In this document: positions 6,828 to 15,298 of the stretch, in pieces
Layout: each line of letters starts with the position of its first letter
How positions within the stretch are numbered: the stretch's first letter is position 1
Assembly (NCBI GenBank): GCA_030528765.1
Contig: JAUMYD010000012.1
Span: 3,268 to 22,087, forward strand
DNA length: 18,820 nucleotides
Reading direction: 5' to 3'
Source: Bacillota bacterium
Lineage (GTDB): Bacteria > Bacillota > Dehalobacteriia > UBA4068
Position numbers and translations under genes: made by a program
The notes under the pieces: generated by a model
Told to the model about the DNA's origin: nothing
The model's input: only the letters and a program-made list of their open reading frames with translations
The model's database searches: none

Positions 6828-7193
6828 ACTTTATACCAGCGATGAAAAAGAAGATATCCTTGTTCCGAAAGAAAGGCTTATTGAGTCATGGAAGACGCGG
6901 ACAGTCCCGAAGGTAAGTATAGTACTTTTTGCAGTGGAAACAGAATTGTAATTTATGCAGCATAGCTCAAGGGCAGGAGGATCTTCTTCTGCTGTTTTGA
7001 GGTATGCTTCTTTTGTATGGAAAAAGCTAAGAAAGGCCTGCGTGAACTATTTTCGCAAGGAAGATGTGCCGGGGCCGGAGCTGAAGAAAAGCAGTGCGAA
7101 GAGCTGTACATGTTGATGGTTTAATAAGCGCCTTCCGGAAGCGCAGGGATGCCGGCCGGGGAGCTTTGCTTGAAAATTAAGGAGGAATTACTT
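6828..7193 (+). promoter_or_regulatory. Long leader upstream of the CorC/HlyC-type gene, possibly structured
   Basis: No substantial gene is supported between the promoter and the start at 7194. Visible elements are a hairpin at 6973-6992 (GCAGGAGG / TCTTCTGC with G-U pairs, loop ATCT) followed by TGTTTT, which resembles a weak attenuator, and a second small hairpin at about 7129-7145 (GCGC..TT / AAGCGC). Two tiny frames start with ATG, at 6842-6916 (24 residues) and 7017-7124 (35 residues); neither has a convincing ribosome binding site. I recognise no known riboswitch. It could be a leader or an independent small RNA. Confidence 0.4.
6842..6916 (+). CDS. Possible 24-residue very basic leader peptide
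   Basis: This short frame begins 14 bases after the predicted transcription start and reads MKKKISLFRKKGLLSHGRR then GQSRR. Ten or more of its residues are Lys or Arg. There is no clear Shine-Dalgarno, so translation would be weak or leaderless-like. It may be chance. Confidence 0.2.
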   Translation: MKKKISLFRKKGLLSHGRRGQSRR

Positions 7194-8534
7194 TTGGACG
7201 GGCATTTAGGCAGACAGATTCTGGTCGTTTTTATATTGATCCTGGTGAATGCGTTTTTTGCGGCGGCTGAGATCGCCGTTATTTCCCTGAATGGCAACAA
7301 GTTGCGGAAGGAAGCAGAGGAAGGGGATAAAAACGCGAAGAAAATGCTGAAACTGGTGGATGACCCCACCAGCTTCCTTTCCACGATCCAGATCGCCATT
7401 ACTCTGGCAGGCTTCCTGGCCTCTGCCTTTGCGGCAGATACCTTCTCCGACCGGCTGGTGCGCTGGCTGATCGAGGATTGCGGGTGGACGATGTCCGCAG
7501 ATACGCTGAATACCATTTGTCTGATCCTGATCACGATGGTGCTTTCTTATTTCACACTGGTTCTGGGAGAGCTGGTGCCCAAGCGTCTGGCTATGGCCAA
7601 GACGGATGCTATCATCCGCTTCACGGTGCCGGTGGTCATCGCCTCCAGCCGCATCTTCCGGCCCCTGGTCTGGCTGCTCAGCGTTTCCACCAATGCCATG
7701 CTGCGCCTCTTCGGCGTGAACCCCAAGGATGGGGAAGAGCAGGTCACGGAGACGGAGATCCGCCTGATGGTGGATATCGGTGAGGAAAGCGGCGCCATCG
7801 AACCGGAAGAAAAAGAGATGATCGAGAACATCTTTGAATTCAACAATATCACCGCCGGGGATGTGATGGTACACCGGAAGGATATGACCGTGGTCTGGCT
7901 GGATGACAGCACAGAGCACATCATCTCCCTCATTGCGGAAAGTGGTCTCAGCCGCTTCCCGGTCTGCGGTGACGATATCGATGATATCCGCGGTATCCTG
8001 CGGACAAAGGAATTTCTGCTGAACGCCCATTCGAAGGAGCCCCGTCCTCTGGAGACACTGATCGCCCCGGCCTATTTCGTGCCGGAGACGGTGGATGCGG
8101 ATGTGCTCTTCCGGGAAATGCAGCAGAAAAAGAATCATATGGCCATTGTGGTGGATGAATACGGCGGCACCAGCGGCCTGGTGACCATGGAAGACCTGCT
8201 GGAGGAGATCGTGGGCAATATCTACGATGAATTCGACCAAGAGGATGAGCAGGAGATCACCCAGCTGGGTGAAAATCTTTGGCGCATCAGCGGCTCTGCG
8301 GAGCTGGAAAGTGTGGCAGAGGCTCTGGGTATGGAGTTCCCCGAGAATGAGCTGGATGTGGATACGATCGGCGGCCTTCTCTTCAGCATGCTGAATGAGA
8401 TCCCCGCGGATGGGGAATGCCCGGAAGCGGATACCTGCGGCCTGCACCTGCGTGCGGAAAGCATTGCCGACCGCCGGGTGGAATGGGCCATCGTCAGCAA
8501 GCTGCCTAAAGAAGAGGAAGAAACGGACGAATAA
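7194..8534 (+). CDS. CorC/HlyC-family membrane protein (CNNM domain, CBS pair, CorC domain)
   Basis: This protein belongs to the hemolysin C/CorC/CNNM family, whose members are linked to magnesium or other divalent cation efflux rather than haemolysis. Domains in order (446 residues): an N-terminal CNNM/DUF21 membrane domain with spans near 8-30, 61-82, 103-128 and 137-165, including NAFFAAAEIAVISL and GELVPKRLA; two CBS domains at about 218-340 that bind adenine nucleotides in relatives; and a C-terminal CorC_HlyC domain at about 360-440 (WRISGSAELESVAEALG, VDTIGGLLFSMLNEIP). The start at TTG 7194 is chosen because AAGGAGG at 7179-7185 lies eight bases before it and the protein then begins at the first membrane span. 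An ATG at 7149 in the same frame has no ribosome binding site. It appears to be a single-gene unit ended by the terminator at 8584-8622. Confidence 0.88.
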   Translation: MDGHLGRQILVVFILILVNAFFAAAEIAVISLNGNKLRKEAEEGDKNAKKMLKLVDDPTSFLSTIQIAITLAGFLASAFAADTFSDRLVRWLIEDCGWTMSADTLNTICLILITMVLSYFTLVLGELVPKRLAMAKTDAIIRFTVPVVIASSRIFRPLVWLLSVSTNAMLRLFGVNPKDGEEQVTETEIRLMVDIGEESGAIEPEEKEMIENIFEFNNITAGDVMVHRKDMTVVWLDDSTEHIISLIAESGLSRFPVCGDDIDDIRGILRTKEFLLNAHSKEPRPLETLIAPAYFVPETVDADVLFREMQQKKNHMAIVVDEYGGTSGLVTMEDLLEEIVGNIYDEFDQEDEQEITQLGENLWRISGSAELESVAEALGMEFPENELDVDTIGGLLFSMLNEIPADGECPEADTCGLHLRAESIADRRVEWAIVSKLPKEEEETDE

Positions 8535-8583
8535 AACTATGTGTACAAGACCGCCGGTTTAGACGGAAGTTCGTAAAACAGTT

Positions 8584-8622
8584 AAATCCGACCTGTGGTT
8601 TCGATCATAGGTCGGATTTTTT
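8584..8622 (+). terminator. Intrinsic terminator of the CorC/HlyC-type gene
   Basis: An 11-pair stem AAATCCGACCT (8584-8594) / AGGTCGGATTT (8609-8619) with a 14-base loop runs into a T-run ending at 8622. It lies about 50 bases after the stop codon. Confidence 0.85.
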
Positions 8623-8641
8623 AATAATTACCTGTTTTGGA

Positions 8642-8765
8642 AAGCCTCCCTTGTGCAAGGAGAGCTGTCAGCGAAGCTGACTGAGGGATCGACAATCCCT
8701 GAGCGGCACTGTTTGCCGGGACGAATGGAGCTGGTGCGAAACTAGCGAGGCGAGGTGGCGGGGGA
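8642..8765. repeat. Degenerate copy of a dispersed intergenic repeat
   Basis: The segment opens with three consecutive short hairpins: CTCC.TTG/CAAGGAG (about 8646-8662), GTCAGC/GCTGAC (8667-8681) and AGGGAT/ATCCCT (8684-8700). This matches my recollection of a dispersed element common in gut Firmicutes that starts GCCTCCCTTGTGCAAGG and continues through a CAGCGAAGCTG hairpin to GAGGGAT. The 3' part (8701-8765) looks eroded. No coding capacity is visible. Family membership is from memory, not from a search. Confidence 0.6.
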
Positions 8766-8796
8766 AGAAAAAATTTTTCTGAATACTCCGCAAGAA

Positions 8797-8825
8797 TTGA
8801 CTTTTGGGCAGTGTAAGGATATTAT
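8797..8825 (+). promoter_or_regulatory. Sigma-A promoter of mutAB
   Basis: -35 TTGACT (8797-8802), a 17-base spacer and -10 TATTAT (8820-8825), followed by an AT-rich region. Transcription would start near 8832, leaving a leader of about 170 bases before mutA. Confidence 0.75.
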
Positions 8826-8831
8826 TATATA

Positions 8832-9000
8832 GTATATGGTAGGCGCTTTCTGCCCGGTGGCTTTGGTTCCCGGAATCCAGTTTTCCCGAAAGCGTCATTT
8901 TTCTGTGTGGACCTTTATCTGAAGTCTTCGGGCTTCAGGGGATAAAGTTTCAATAGCGTTATTCCCGGTTTTACCAATTCATGATGAAAGGATGTTGCAG
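8832..9000 (+). promoter_or_regulatory. Structured 5' leader of mutAB
   Basis: Two structures are visible. A closing helix GCGCTTTC (8843-8850) / GAAAGCGT (8888-8895) encloses about 37 bases with further pairing (GGTT/AATCC around 8865-8878); it is followed by CATTTTT, so it resembles a terminator or attenuator. A second hairpin spans 8914-8946 (TTTATC / GATAAA closing TGAAG / CTTCA). No B12-box sequence typical of cobalamin riboswitches is present. The mutA ribosome binding site AAAGGA is at 8987-8992. Confidence 0.45.
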
Positions 9001-11025
9001 ATGGTTTGTGAGAAAGACGCAACTCCGCTGGCTCCGGTAAGCTTTGATGAATTCGAAGCCACCTCTTACGAGCAGTGGAAGGAAGCGGCTGTGGAGACCC
9101 TGAAGGGCGCTCCCTTTGAAAAGAAGCTGCTGACCAAAACTTATGAGGGTATCACCCTGGAACCTCTCTACACCGAGGAAAGTGCAGCTGCCTTTGCGCA
9201 GCAGCTCAGCTTCCCCGGCTCTGAGGATTTCCTCCGCGGCGTAAAGACCAGCGGTTATATCGCTGAGCCCTGGGCTGTGGCCCAGGCTGTGGACGCTGCC
9301 TGCCCCAAAGAAGCAAATGCTATGCTCAAGCAGGAGCTGGAACGTGGCGCCAATGCCATCACCCTGGATCTGCGCGGCCCCGTCCGCATTCAGGAGCTGG
9401 CTGATCTGGAGGCTCTGCTCCAGGATATCTGCCTCTGCCAGGTTGCTCTGAATGTTTACTGCGGCGCTTCCGCCCTGCCTATGCTGGGTATGCTGAAGGC
9501 CCGTGCTGATAAAGCCGGCTACAGCCTGGAGAAATATCAGGGCTGCGTGGGTGCTGACCCTATCGGCGAATACGCCCTGAACGGCAAGAGCGATGCCAAG
9601 ATCGCTTGCTACATCAAGCAGATGGCTGCCGCCATCCGCGCTGCGGAAGAAAATGCCCCCGGCCTGAAGACCATCTTCATCCAGGGCTCCGTTTACCATA
9701 ACGGCGGCGCCAATGCCGTCCAGGAAGTGGCTGCTTCCATGGCCACTGCCATCGCTTATATCGATGCCCTGATGGAAGAAGGCCTCAGCATTGAGCAGAT
9801 CGCGAAGCAGATCCGCTTCGGCTTCTCCCTGGGCGCCAATTTCTTCATGGAGATCGCCAAGCTGCGCGCTGCCCGCATGGTCTGGGCACAGATCGTGAAA
9901 GCTTACGGCGGCTCTGATGAAGCTGCCAAGATCGATGTAGCGGCCAGCACCTCTGCCTTCACCGCTACCGTATATGATCCTTACGTCAATATCCTGCGTG
10001 CCACCACCCAGGCCTTCTCCGGCGTTGTGGGCGGCATCAGCGAGCTGACTGTCACCCCCTTTGATGCAGCTGTCCGTCCCAGCGACGAGCTGTCCCGCCG
10101 CATCGCCCGGAACATCCAGGTCATGATGCGGGAAGAATTCAACCTGACCTCCCCCGTGGATCCTGCCGGCGGTTCCTGGTATGTTGAGACCCTCACCGGC
10201 CAGCTGGCCGAAGCCATCTGGGGCAAAATGCAGCAGATCGAAGCCGATGGCGGCATCCTGGCTGTTCTGGCCAATGGCTCCCTCCAGGACGAAGTGGCTG
10301 CTGTTCTGGCTGACCGCTTCAAGAAGCTGGCTACCCGTGCGGACAAGGCTGTTGGCTCCAATATGTATGCCAATATGAGCGAAAAACCGCTGGACAAGCC
10401 TTGCTGCTGCTGCGCTCCCAAGGCAGAAGCCAAGACCGGCACCGCAGTGGAAAAACTGGATCACTGCATCTGCTGCGTCGTGGATGCTTTCGCAAAGGGT
10501 GCTGTCTATGCAGATGTTGCCAAAGCGCTCTGCTGCGGCGAAGCGCCTGAGATCAAGGCCATCGCCCCCCATCGCTGGACGGAACAGTTTGAAGCCCTGC
10601 GCTCCGCAACGGAAAAAGCCGCTGCCGAAGGCAAAGAAGTCAAGGTCTTCCTCTGCAACATGGGCCCCATCCCGCAGCATAAAGCCCGCGCTGATTTCTC
10701 CGCTTCCTTCATGGAAGTCGCCGGCTTCCAGGTTCTGCGGAACGATGGTTTTGCCACCACCGATGAAGCCATCGCAGCCGCCAAAGCCAGTGGTGCGGAT
10801 GTAGCCATCATCTGCTCCACCGATGAGACCTATCCGGAACTGGTTCCCGTTCTGGCAAAGGGCATCAAGGAAGCTGCCCCCGAAATGAAAGTATTCCTGG
10901 CCGGCGCACCCGCTCCCGAGCTGAAACCCGCTTATGACGAAGCAGGCGTGGATGAATACATCCATGTGAAAGCCAATTGCCTGGCCATCCTGAGCAACAT
11001 TCAGAAAGAAAGGGGGATCTGCTAA
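9001..11025 (+). CDS. mutA: Methylmalonyl-CoA mutase small (beta) subunit
   Basis: This is the non-catalytic partner of the heterodimeric mutase that interconverts succinyl-CoA and (R)-methylmalonyl-CoA. It has 674 residues, a little longer than the roughly 640 usual. The start at 9001 has AAAGGA eight bases upstream; the ATG at 8992 lies inside that site. The N-terminal TIM barrel (to about residue 450) shows family motifs such as [15 protein letters not shown] and [19 protein letters not shown]. The C-terminal flavodoxin-like domain (about 540-674) has lost the cobalamin motif: DxHxxG of MutB is replaced by [10 protein letters not shown] and the SxL loop by STDETY, as expected for a subunit that does not bind B12. 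Odd: residues 466-514, between the domains, hold nine cysteines in CCCC, CxCC and CC clusters. It overlaps mutB by one base (TAATG). Confidence 0.95.
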   Translation: MVCEKDATPLAPVSFDEFEATSYEQWKEAAVETLKGAPFEKKLLTKTYEGITLEPLYTEESAAAFAQQLSFPGSEDFLRGVKTSGYIAEPWAVAQAVDAACPKEANAMLKQELERGANAITLDLRGPVRIQELADLEALLQDICLCQVALNVYCGASALPMLGMLKARADKAGYSLEKYQGCVGADPIGEYALNGKSDAKIACYIKQMAAAIRAAEENAPGLKTIFIQGSVYHNGGANAVQEVAASMATAIAYIDALMEEGLSIEQIAKQIRFGFSLGANFFMEIAKLRAARMVWAQIVKAYGGSDEAAKIDVAASTSAFTATVYDPYVNILRATTQAFSGVVGGISELTVTPFDAAVRPSDELSRRIARNIQVMMREEFNLTSPVDPAGGSWYVETLTGQLAEAIWGKMQQIEADGGILAVLANGSLQDEVAAVLADRFKKLATRADKAVGSNMYANMSEKPLDKPCCCCAPKAEAKTGTAVEKLDHCICCVVDAFAKGAVYADVAKALCCGEAPEIKAIAPHRWTEQFEALRSATEKAAAEGKEVKVFLCNMGPIPQHKARADFSASFMEVAGFQVLRNDGFATTDEAIAAAKASGADVAIICSTDETYPELVPVLAKGIKEAAPEMKVFLAGAPAPELKPAYDEAGVDEYIHVKANCLAILSNIQKERGIC

Positions 11026-13208
11026 TGGCTAAAGTAGATTTCAGCAAGATCGCCTTCAACGCACAGCCCCAGGCTGCGACTTATGAAGAATGGCTGGCTC
11101 GTTTGGAAAAGGAAACCGGCAAATCCGCCGCTGACCTTTATGAACGGACCATGGAACAGATCGATATCAAACCGCTCTACACCAAAGCGGACTATGCAGA
11201 AGCCAATCATCTGCATTACATGGCCGGTATTCCGCCCTATCTGCGCGGCCCCTACCCCACCATGTATGTGACCCGCCCCTGGACGGTTCGCCAGTATGCC
11301 GGTTTCTCCACCGCGGAAGAATCCAACGCTTTCTACCGCCGCAACCTGGCTGCCGGTCAGAAGGGTCTGTCCATCGCTTTCGACCTGGCCACTCACCGCG
11401 GCTATGACTCCGATCATCCCCGTGTAGTCGGCGACGTTGGTAAAGCAGGCGTCGCAGTTGACTCCATCCTGGATATGGAGATCCTCTTCTCCGGCATCCC
11501 GCTGGACCAGATGTCCGTTTCCATGACCATGAACGGCGCGGTCCTGCCCATCCTGGCTTTCTACATCCTGGCTGCGGAAGAACAGGGCGTGGATAAGAAG
11601 GTTCTTTCCGGTACCATTCAGAACGACATTCTGAAAGAATTCATGGTCCGCAACACCTACATTTATCCGCCGGCACCCTCTATGCGCATCATCGGCGACA
11701 TCTTCGCCTATACTTCTCAGAACATGCCCAAATTCAACAGCATCTCCATCTCCGGCTATCATATGCAGGAAGCCGGCGCCACCGCTGATATCGAAATGGG
11801 CTACACCCTGGCAGATGGTCTGGAATACCTGCGTACCGGTATCAACGCCGGCCTGACCATCGACCAGTTCGCACCCCGCCTCTCCTTCTTCTGGGCCATC
11901 GGCAAGAACTACTTCATGGAAGTTGCCAAAATGCGCGCTGCCCGTATGCTCTGGGCCAAGATCGTTCAGCAGTTCGGCCCGAAGAATCCCAAATCCCTGG
12001 CTCTGCGCACCCATTCCCAGACCTCCGGTTGGTCCCTCACCGCGCAGGATCCCTTCAACAACGTTGCCCGTACCTGCATGGAAGCCATGGGCGCTGCCCT
12101 GGGCCACACCCAGAGCCTGCACACCAATGCACTGGACGAAGCCATCGCCCTGCCCACTGACTTCTCTGCCCGCATCGCCCGCAACACCCAGCTCTACATC
12201 CAGGATGAAACCAGCGTCTGCAAGGTCGTTGATCCCTGGGGCGGCTCCTACTATGTGGAAGCCCTCACCAACGAGCTCATCAAACGCGGCTGGGCCCACA
12301 TTCAGGAAGTGGAAAGTCTGGGCGGCATGAGTAAGGCCATCGAGACCGGCCTGCCCAAGATGCGCATCGAGGAAGCAGCTGCCCGCCGCCAGGCCCGCAT
12401 CGACTCCAATTCCGAGAAGATCGTCGGCCTGAACTACCTGCAGCTGGAACAGGAAGATCCCATCGACATTCTGGACGTGGACAATATGGCTGTCCGCCAG
12501 GCCCAGATCGCTCGTTTGGAAAAACTCCGCGCCAACCGGGATCAGGCTGTCGTGGAACAGAAATTGGAGGCGATCACCAACGCTATGGAAAGTGGCGAAG
12601 GCAATCTCTTGGCTTTGGCTCTGGAAGCTGCACGCGCACGTGCTTCCCTGGGCGAAATTTCCGACGCAGTGGAGAAGGTCAGCGGCCGGCATAAAGCCAT
12701 CATCCGCAGCATCTCCGGCGTGTATTCCACTGAATTCGGCGATGAAGAGCTGATCGATGAAGTCCGCAAGATGACCGATGAATTCGAACAGCGCGAAGGT
12801 CGTCGTCCCCGCATCATGGTCGCCAAGATGGGCCAGGACGGCCACGATCGCGGCGCCAAGGTCGTTGCCACCGCTTATGCGGACATGGGCTTCGATGTGG
12901 ACATGGGCCCCCTCTTCCAGACCCCCGAAGAAACGGCACAGGATGCAGTGGACAATGATGTTCATATCGTGGGCATGAGCTCCCTGGCAGCCGGTCATAA
13001 GACTCTTCTGCCGCAGCTGGTGGAAGAACTGAAGAAACGCGGCCGTGAGGACATTATGGTCGTGGCCGGCGGCGTCATCCCCGCTCAGGATTATCAGTTC
13101 CTGAAGGACAACGGCGCAGCCTGCATCTTTGGCCCCGGTACCGTCATTCCCGCTGCTGCCCGTGAAATGCTGGAGATCCTCAACAAACGTCTGGCAGAAG
13201 CAGAATAA
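11025..13208 (+). CDS. mutB: Methylmalonyl-CoA mutase large (alpha, catalytic) subunit
   Basis: This is the B12-dependent catalytic subunit, 727 residues, full length. The N-terminal TIM barrel binds CoA substrate ([25 protein letters not shown] and [21 protein letters not shown] cover the substrate region). The C-terminal domain from about residue 590 binds adenosylcobalamin: the DxHxxG motif is GQDGHDRG, with His607 as the lower axial ligand, followed by MSSLAAGH (the SxL loop) and VVAGGVIP (the GG motif). Translation starts at 11025, sharing one base with the mutA stop, with AGGGGGA upstream, so the two subunits are coupled at equal dose. Codon use is strongly biased, as expected for an abundant catabolic enzyme. 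In propionate producers it works from succinyl-CoA towards methylmalonyl-CoA; epimerase and decarboxylase genes are not in the window. Confidence 0.97.
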   Translation: MAKVDFSKIAFNAQPQAATYEEWLARLEKETGKSAADLYERTMEQIDIKPLYTKADYAEANHLHYMAGIPPYLRGPYPTMYVTRPWTVRQYAGFSTAEESNAFYRRNLAAGQKGLSIAFDLATHRGYDSDHPRVVGDVGKAGVAVDSILDMEILFSGIPLDQMSVSMTMNGAVLPILAFYILAAEEQGVDKKVLSGTIQNDILKEFMVRNTYIYPPAPSMRIIGDIFAYTSQNMPKFNSISISGYHMQEAGATADIEMGYTLADGLEYLRTGINAGLTIDQFAPRLSFFWAIGKNYFMEVAKMRAARMLWAKIVQQFGPKNPKSLALRTHSQTSGWSLTAQDPFNNVARTCMEAMGAALGHTQSLHTNALDEAIALPTDFSARIARNTQLYIQDETSVCKVVDPWGGSYYVEALTNELIKRGWAHIQEVESLGGMSKAIETGLPKMRIEEAAARRQARIDSNSEKIVGLNYLQLEQEDPIDILDVDNMAVRQAQIARLEKLRANRDQAVVEQKLEAITNAMESGEGNLLALALEAARARASLGEISDAVEKVSGRHKAIIRSISGVYSTEFGDEELIDEVRKMTDEFEQREGRRPRIMVAKMGQDGHDRGAKVVATAYADMGFDVDMGPLFQTPEETAQDAVDNDVHIVGMSSLAAGHKTLLPQLVEELKKRGREDIMVVAGGVIPAQDYQFLKDNGAACIFGPGTVIPAAAREMLEILNKRLAEAE

Positions 13209-13246
13209 GGATAAGAAAAGTATTCACTATACTGTATGCGTTTTTG

Positions 13247-13290
13247 GCCACGGCAGAGACGGTTTTCCGTCTCTGCCGTGGCTCTTTCCT
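13247..13290 (+). terminator. Terminator of mutAB
   Basis: A perfect 16-pair stem (arms 13247-13262 and 13267-13282, GCCACGGCAGAGACGG) with a TTTT loop is followed by TCTTTCC, an imperfect U-tract. It lies 38 bases after the mutB stop. Confidence 0.75.
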
Positions 13291-13333
13291 GCTTGGAAGC
13301 AGCAAATCACAGGATTATTTGACGAGCCTGCTA

Positions 13334-13362
13334 TTGCAAGAGAGACAGTGAAGTGATACAAT
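13334..13362 (+). promoter_or_regulatory. Sigma-A promoter of meaB-tetR
   Basis: -35 TTGCAA (13334-13339), a 17-base spacer and -10 TACAAT (13357-13362). Start near 13369, giving a leader of about 80 bases. It lies downstream of the mutAB terminator, so meaB can be expressed separately from the mutase. Confidence 0.65.
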
Positions 13363-13451
13363 AATAAAGGTGTATACGCAGGCTGGTGCATAATGAGACC
13401 GGCTGAGTATGATTCGGGGGCCTGCGGCACCCAATCAATGGGAGGATATCC

Positions 13452-14591
13452 ATGGCAACGGAGTACGAGACCTACAAACCGGAATGGATCGATAAAGAAA
13501 AACAGCAGGACAGTAGCTATGCCAGTTTTGTGATGACCGGCATCGAGGAAGCCCCGGATAAACTGCGTGTGGCAGAGCATGCCACGAAGATCGCCCGCCC
13601 GCCCAAGCTCACACTGGAGGATTATGTTCAGGGTGTGCTGGCTGGGGATAGAATGGTGCTTTCCCGCGCCATCACTCTGGTGGAAAGCAATGCTGTCAAG
13701 CATTTTGAGCTGGGGCAGGAAGTGGTCCAGGCTCTGCTGCCTTATACGGGGAAGGCGGTGCGCGTGGGCGTGACCGGTGTTCCCGGGGCAGGGAAGAGCA
13801 CACTCATTGAAGCACTGGGCACCATGCTGTGCCAGCTTGGACATAAGGTAGCTGTTCTGGCTGTGGATCCCAGCTCCTCTGTTTCCCGTGGCTCCATCCT
13901 GGGGGATAAGACCCGCATGGAGCAGCTGGCCAAGCAGCCCAATGCCTTCATTCGCCCCTCTCCCTCCAGCGGGACACTGGGTGGCGTTACCCGCAAAAGC
14001 CGGGAGACCCTGCTGCTCTGCGAGGCAGCTGGTTATGATGTGATCCTGGTGGAGACCGTTGGCGTGGGCCAGAGTGAGACCACCGTTCGCTCCATGGTGG
14101 ATTTCTTCATGGCTGTGGTGCTCACCGGCGCCGGTGATGATCTGCAGGGCATCAAGAAGGGCCTGCTGGAGCTGGTGGATGGCATCTTTGTCAATAAGGC
14201 AGATGGGGACAATATCCGCCCCGCCATGTTGACCGCTGCCGATTATAATCAGGTGCTGCATTATCTGCGCCCCTCTACGGAAGGCTGGAGCACCCATGCC
14301 TACACCTGCTCTGCTTATACCGGCGATGGGGTTCCGGAGCTGTGGGAAGTGGTGCAGGATTTTTGCACAAAAATGAATGCCAGCGGCGTTTTGCAGGAGC
14401 GCCGCCGTCAGCAGAATCTGACCTGGGTTCGGGAAATGACCAACGAATATATCCATAATATGATCTATAATGATCCGGAGATCGCAAGCAGCCATGCTGC
14501 GATCGAGGCGCATGTGCTGGATGGAAGCATGGCCCCGACCCGTGCGTTGCGGGAGATCATCTCGGTGATCGAGCAGCGCCTGCATGTTTAA
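13452..14591 (+). CDS. meaB: MeaB/ArgK-type GTPase, methylmalonyl-CoA mutase chaperone
   Basis: This is a G3E-family P-loop GTPase that gates adenosylcobalamin loading and protects methylmalonyl-CoA mutase from inactivation. Its position directly after mutAB supports the assignment over an ArgK transport role. In 379 residues it shows Walker A GVPGAGKST (109-117), LAVDPSSSVSRGSILGDKTRM (Mg and switch region), VETVGVGQSE (Walker B region and switch) and VNKADGDN (base recognition, N-K-x-D). The N-terminus (about 50 residues before KLTLEDYVQGVLAGDR) is somewhat longer than in many homologues. The C-terminal helices probably make the dimer. The start has GGGAGG about eight bases upstream. The TetR gene starts 20 bases after its stop. 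Confidence 0.93.
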   Translation: MATEYETYKPEWIDKEKQQDSSYASFVMTGIEEAPDKLRVAEHATKIARPPKLTLEDYVQGVLAGDRMVLSRAITLVESNAVKHFELGQEVVQALLPYTGKAVRVGVTGVPGAGKSTLIEALGTMLCQLGHKVAVLAVDPSSSVSRGSILGDKTRMEQLAKQPNAFIRPSPSSGTLGGVTRKSRETLLLCEAAGYDVILVETVGVGQSETTVRSMVDFFMAVVLTGAGDDLQGIKKGLLELVDGIFVNKADGDNIRPAMLTAADYNQVLHYLRPSTEGWSTHAYTCSAYTGDGVPELWEVVQDFCTKMNASGVLQERRRQQNLTWVREMTNEYIHNMIYNDPEIASSHAAIEAHVLDGSMAPTRALREIISVIEQRLHV

Positions 14592-14611
14592 GTTGTATTT
14601 TAGGAGGATTT

Positions 14612-15190
14612 ATGGCTGGAAAGGGTGTAACAAAAAAGAAAATAGTGGACGCAGCCTGGCAGTTGTTCCAGGAGAAGGGCTACCATGATACCACGGTAGA
14701 GGACATTATCAGCTTATCCCATACCAGCAAGAGCTCTTTTTATCATTATTTTTCCGGAAAGGATGAGCTGCTTTCCTCCCTTTCCGATCTTTTTGATGAT
14801 TATTACCAGACTCTGGTGGCAAAGATGGAGCCGGAAATGGACAGCTTTGAGAAGCTGATCTATCTTTGCTGCCAGGTCCACCAGATGATCGGTGAGCGCA
14901 TCGATCCGGAGCTGCTGGCCATTATGTACTCTTCTCAGGTGGTAACCAGGGGGGATAAACACCTTTTGAATCGGAATCGTTACTATTATCGCATTATCCA
15001 GCAGATCGTGGATGAGGGTCAGCGCCGAGGGCAGATCACTATGGAGCTCTCCAGCTATGATATTTCTTCCTATTATACAATGTGTGAACGTGCCATTATT
15101 TATGATTACTGTATTTCTGAGGCTGCTTATGATCTGGGCTCCTTTACCGCCCAGCATATCCCTATGCTTTTATCAAGCATCCGGGCCTGA
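14612..15190 (+). CDS. TetR/AcrR-family transcriptional regulator
   Basis: This is a one-component regulator of 192 residues. The N-terminal helix-turn-helix is clear at about residues 7-55: KKKIVDAAWQLFQEKGYHDTT, then VEDIISLSHTSKSSFYHYFSGKDEL, the TetR signature. The C-terminal two-thirds are helical and would bind the ligand and form the dimer; they include Cys pairs (YLCCQVH) and many tyrosines. The ligand is unknown. AGGAGG lies about seven bases before the ATG. Only 20 bases separate it from meaB with no terminator between, so it is probably co-transcribed with it. Its own terminator follows. Targets may be its own operon, mutAB, or the adjacent hydroxyproline dehydratase unit, whose promoter region carries a palindrome. 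Confidence 0.9.
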   Translation: MAGKGVTKKKIVDAAWQLFQEKGYHDTTVEDIISLSHTSKSSFYHYFSGKDELLSSLSDLFDDYYQTLVAKMEPEMDSFEKLIYLCCQVHQMIGERIDPELLAIMYSSQVVTRGDKHLLNRNRYYYRIIQQIVDEGQRRGQITMELSSYDISSYYTMCERAIIYDYCISEAAYDLGSFTAQHIPMLLSSIRA

Positions 15191-15201
15191 GAAATCGGCT
15201 T

Positions 15202-15235
15202 TTTTGCGCTCTTTTCTGGAGCGCAAAATTTTTTT
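15202..15235 (+). terminator. Intrinsic terminator of meaB-tetR
   Basis: A ten-pair stem TTTTGCGCTC (15202-15211) / GAGCGCAAAA (15219-15228) with a seven-base loop is followed by seven T (15229-15235). It begins 12 bases after the tetR stop. Confidence 0.88.
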
Positions 15236-15255
15236 CAAAAAGAGCAAATTTCCTA

Positions 15256-15284
15256 TTGCTTTTTTGCTTATCAGGAAGTATAAT
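15256..15284 (+). promoter_or_regulatory. Sigma-A promoter of the glycyl radical enzyme unit
   Basis: -35 TTGCTT (15256-15261), a 17-base spacer and a perfect -10 TATAAT (15279-15284). Start near 15291, about 60 bases before the activase ATG. Confidence 0.75.
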
Positions 15285-15298
15285 TATTTACGAGAAAA

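Noticed and set aside
6508..6951. 147-codon plus-strand frame over the polypyrimidine tract
   Set aside because: It is a composition artefact (Phe/Pro/Ser-rich from C/T runs), overlaps the ABC ATPase gene and crosses a strong promoter.
7149..7193. ATG at 7149 as the start of the CorC/HlyC-type protein
   Set aside because: It has no Shine-Dalgarno, and the strong AAGGAGG at 7179-7185 would fall inside the gene; the TTG at 7194 is correctly spaced.
8832..9000. Cobalamin riboswitch before mutAB
   Set aside because: The leader is too short and lacks the conserved B12-box sequence, so a known cobalamin riboswitch cannot be claimed.
8971..10965. Very long open frame on the minus strand across mutA
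   Set aside because: It is a mirror of the strongly codon-biased mutA gene; the product is Gly/His/Ala-rich with no domain and no ribosome binding site.
11022..12998. 658-codon open frame on the minus strand across mutB
   Set aside because: Same shadow effect; the mutB reading frame is fully supported by motifs.
13319..13362. TTGACG at 13319-13324 as the -35 box for meaB
   Set aside because: It is 32 bases from the TACAAT -10 box; TTGCAA at 13334 has the correct 17-base spacing.
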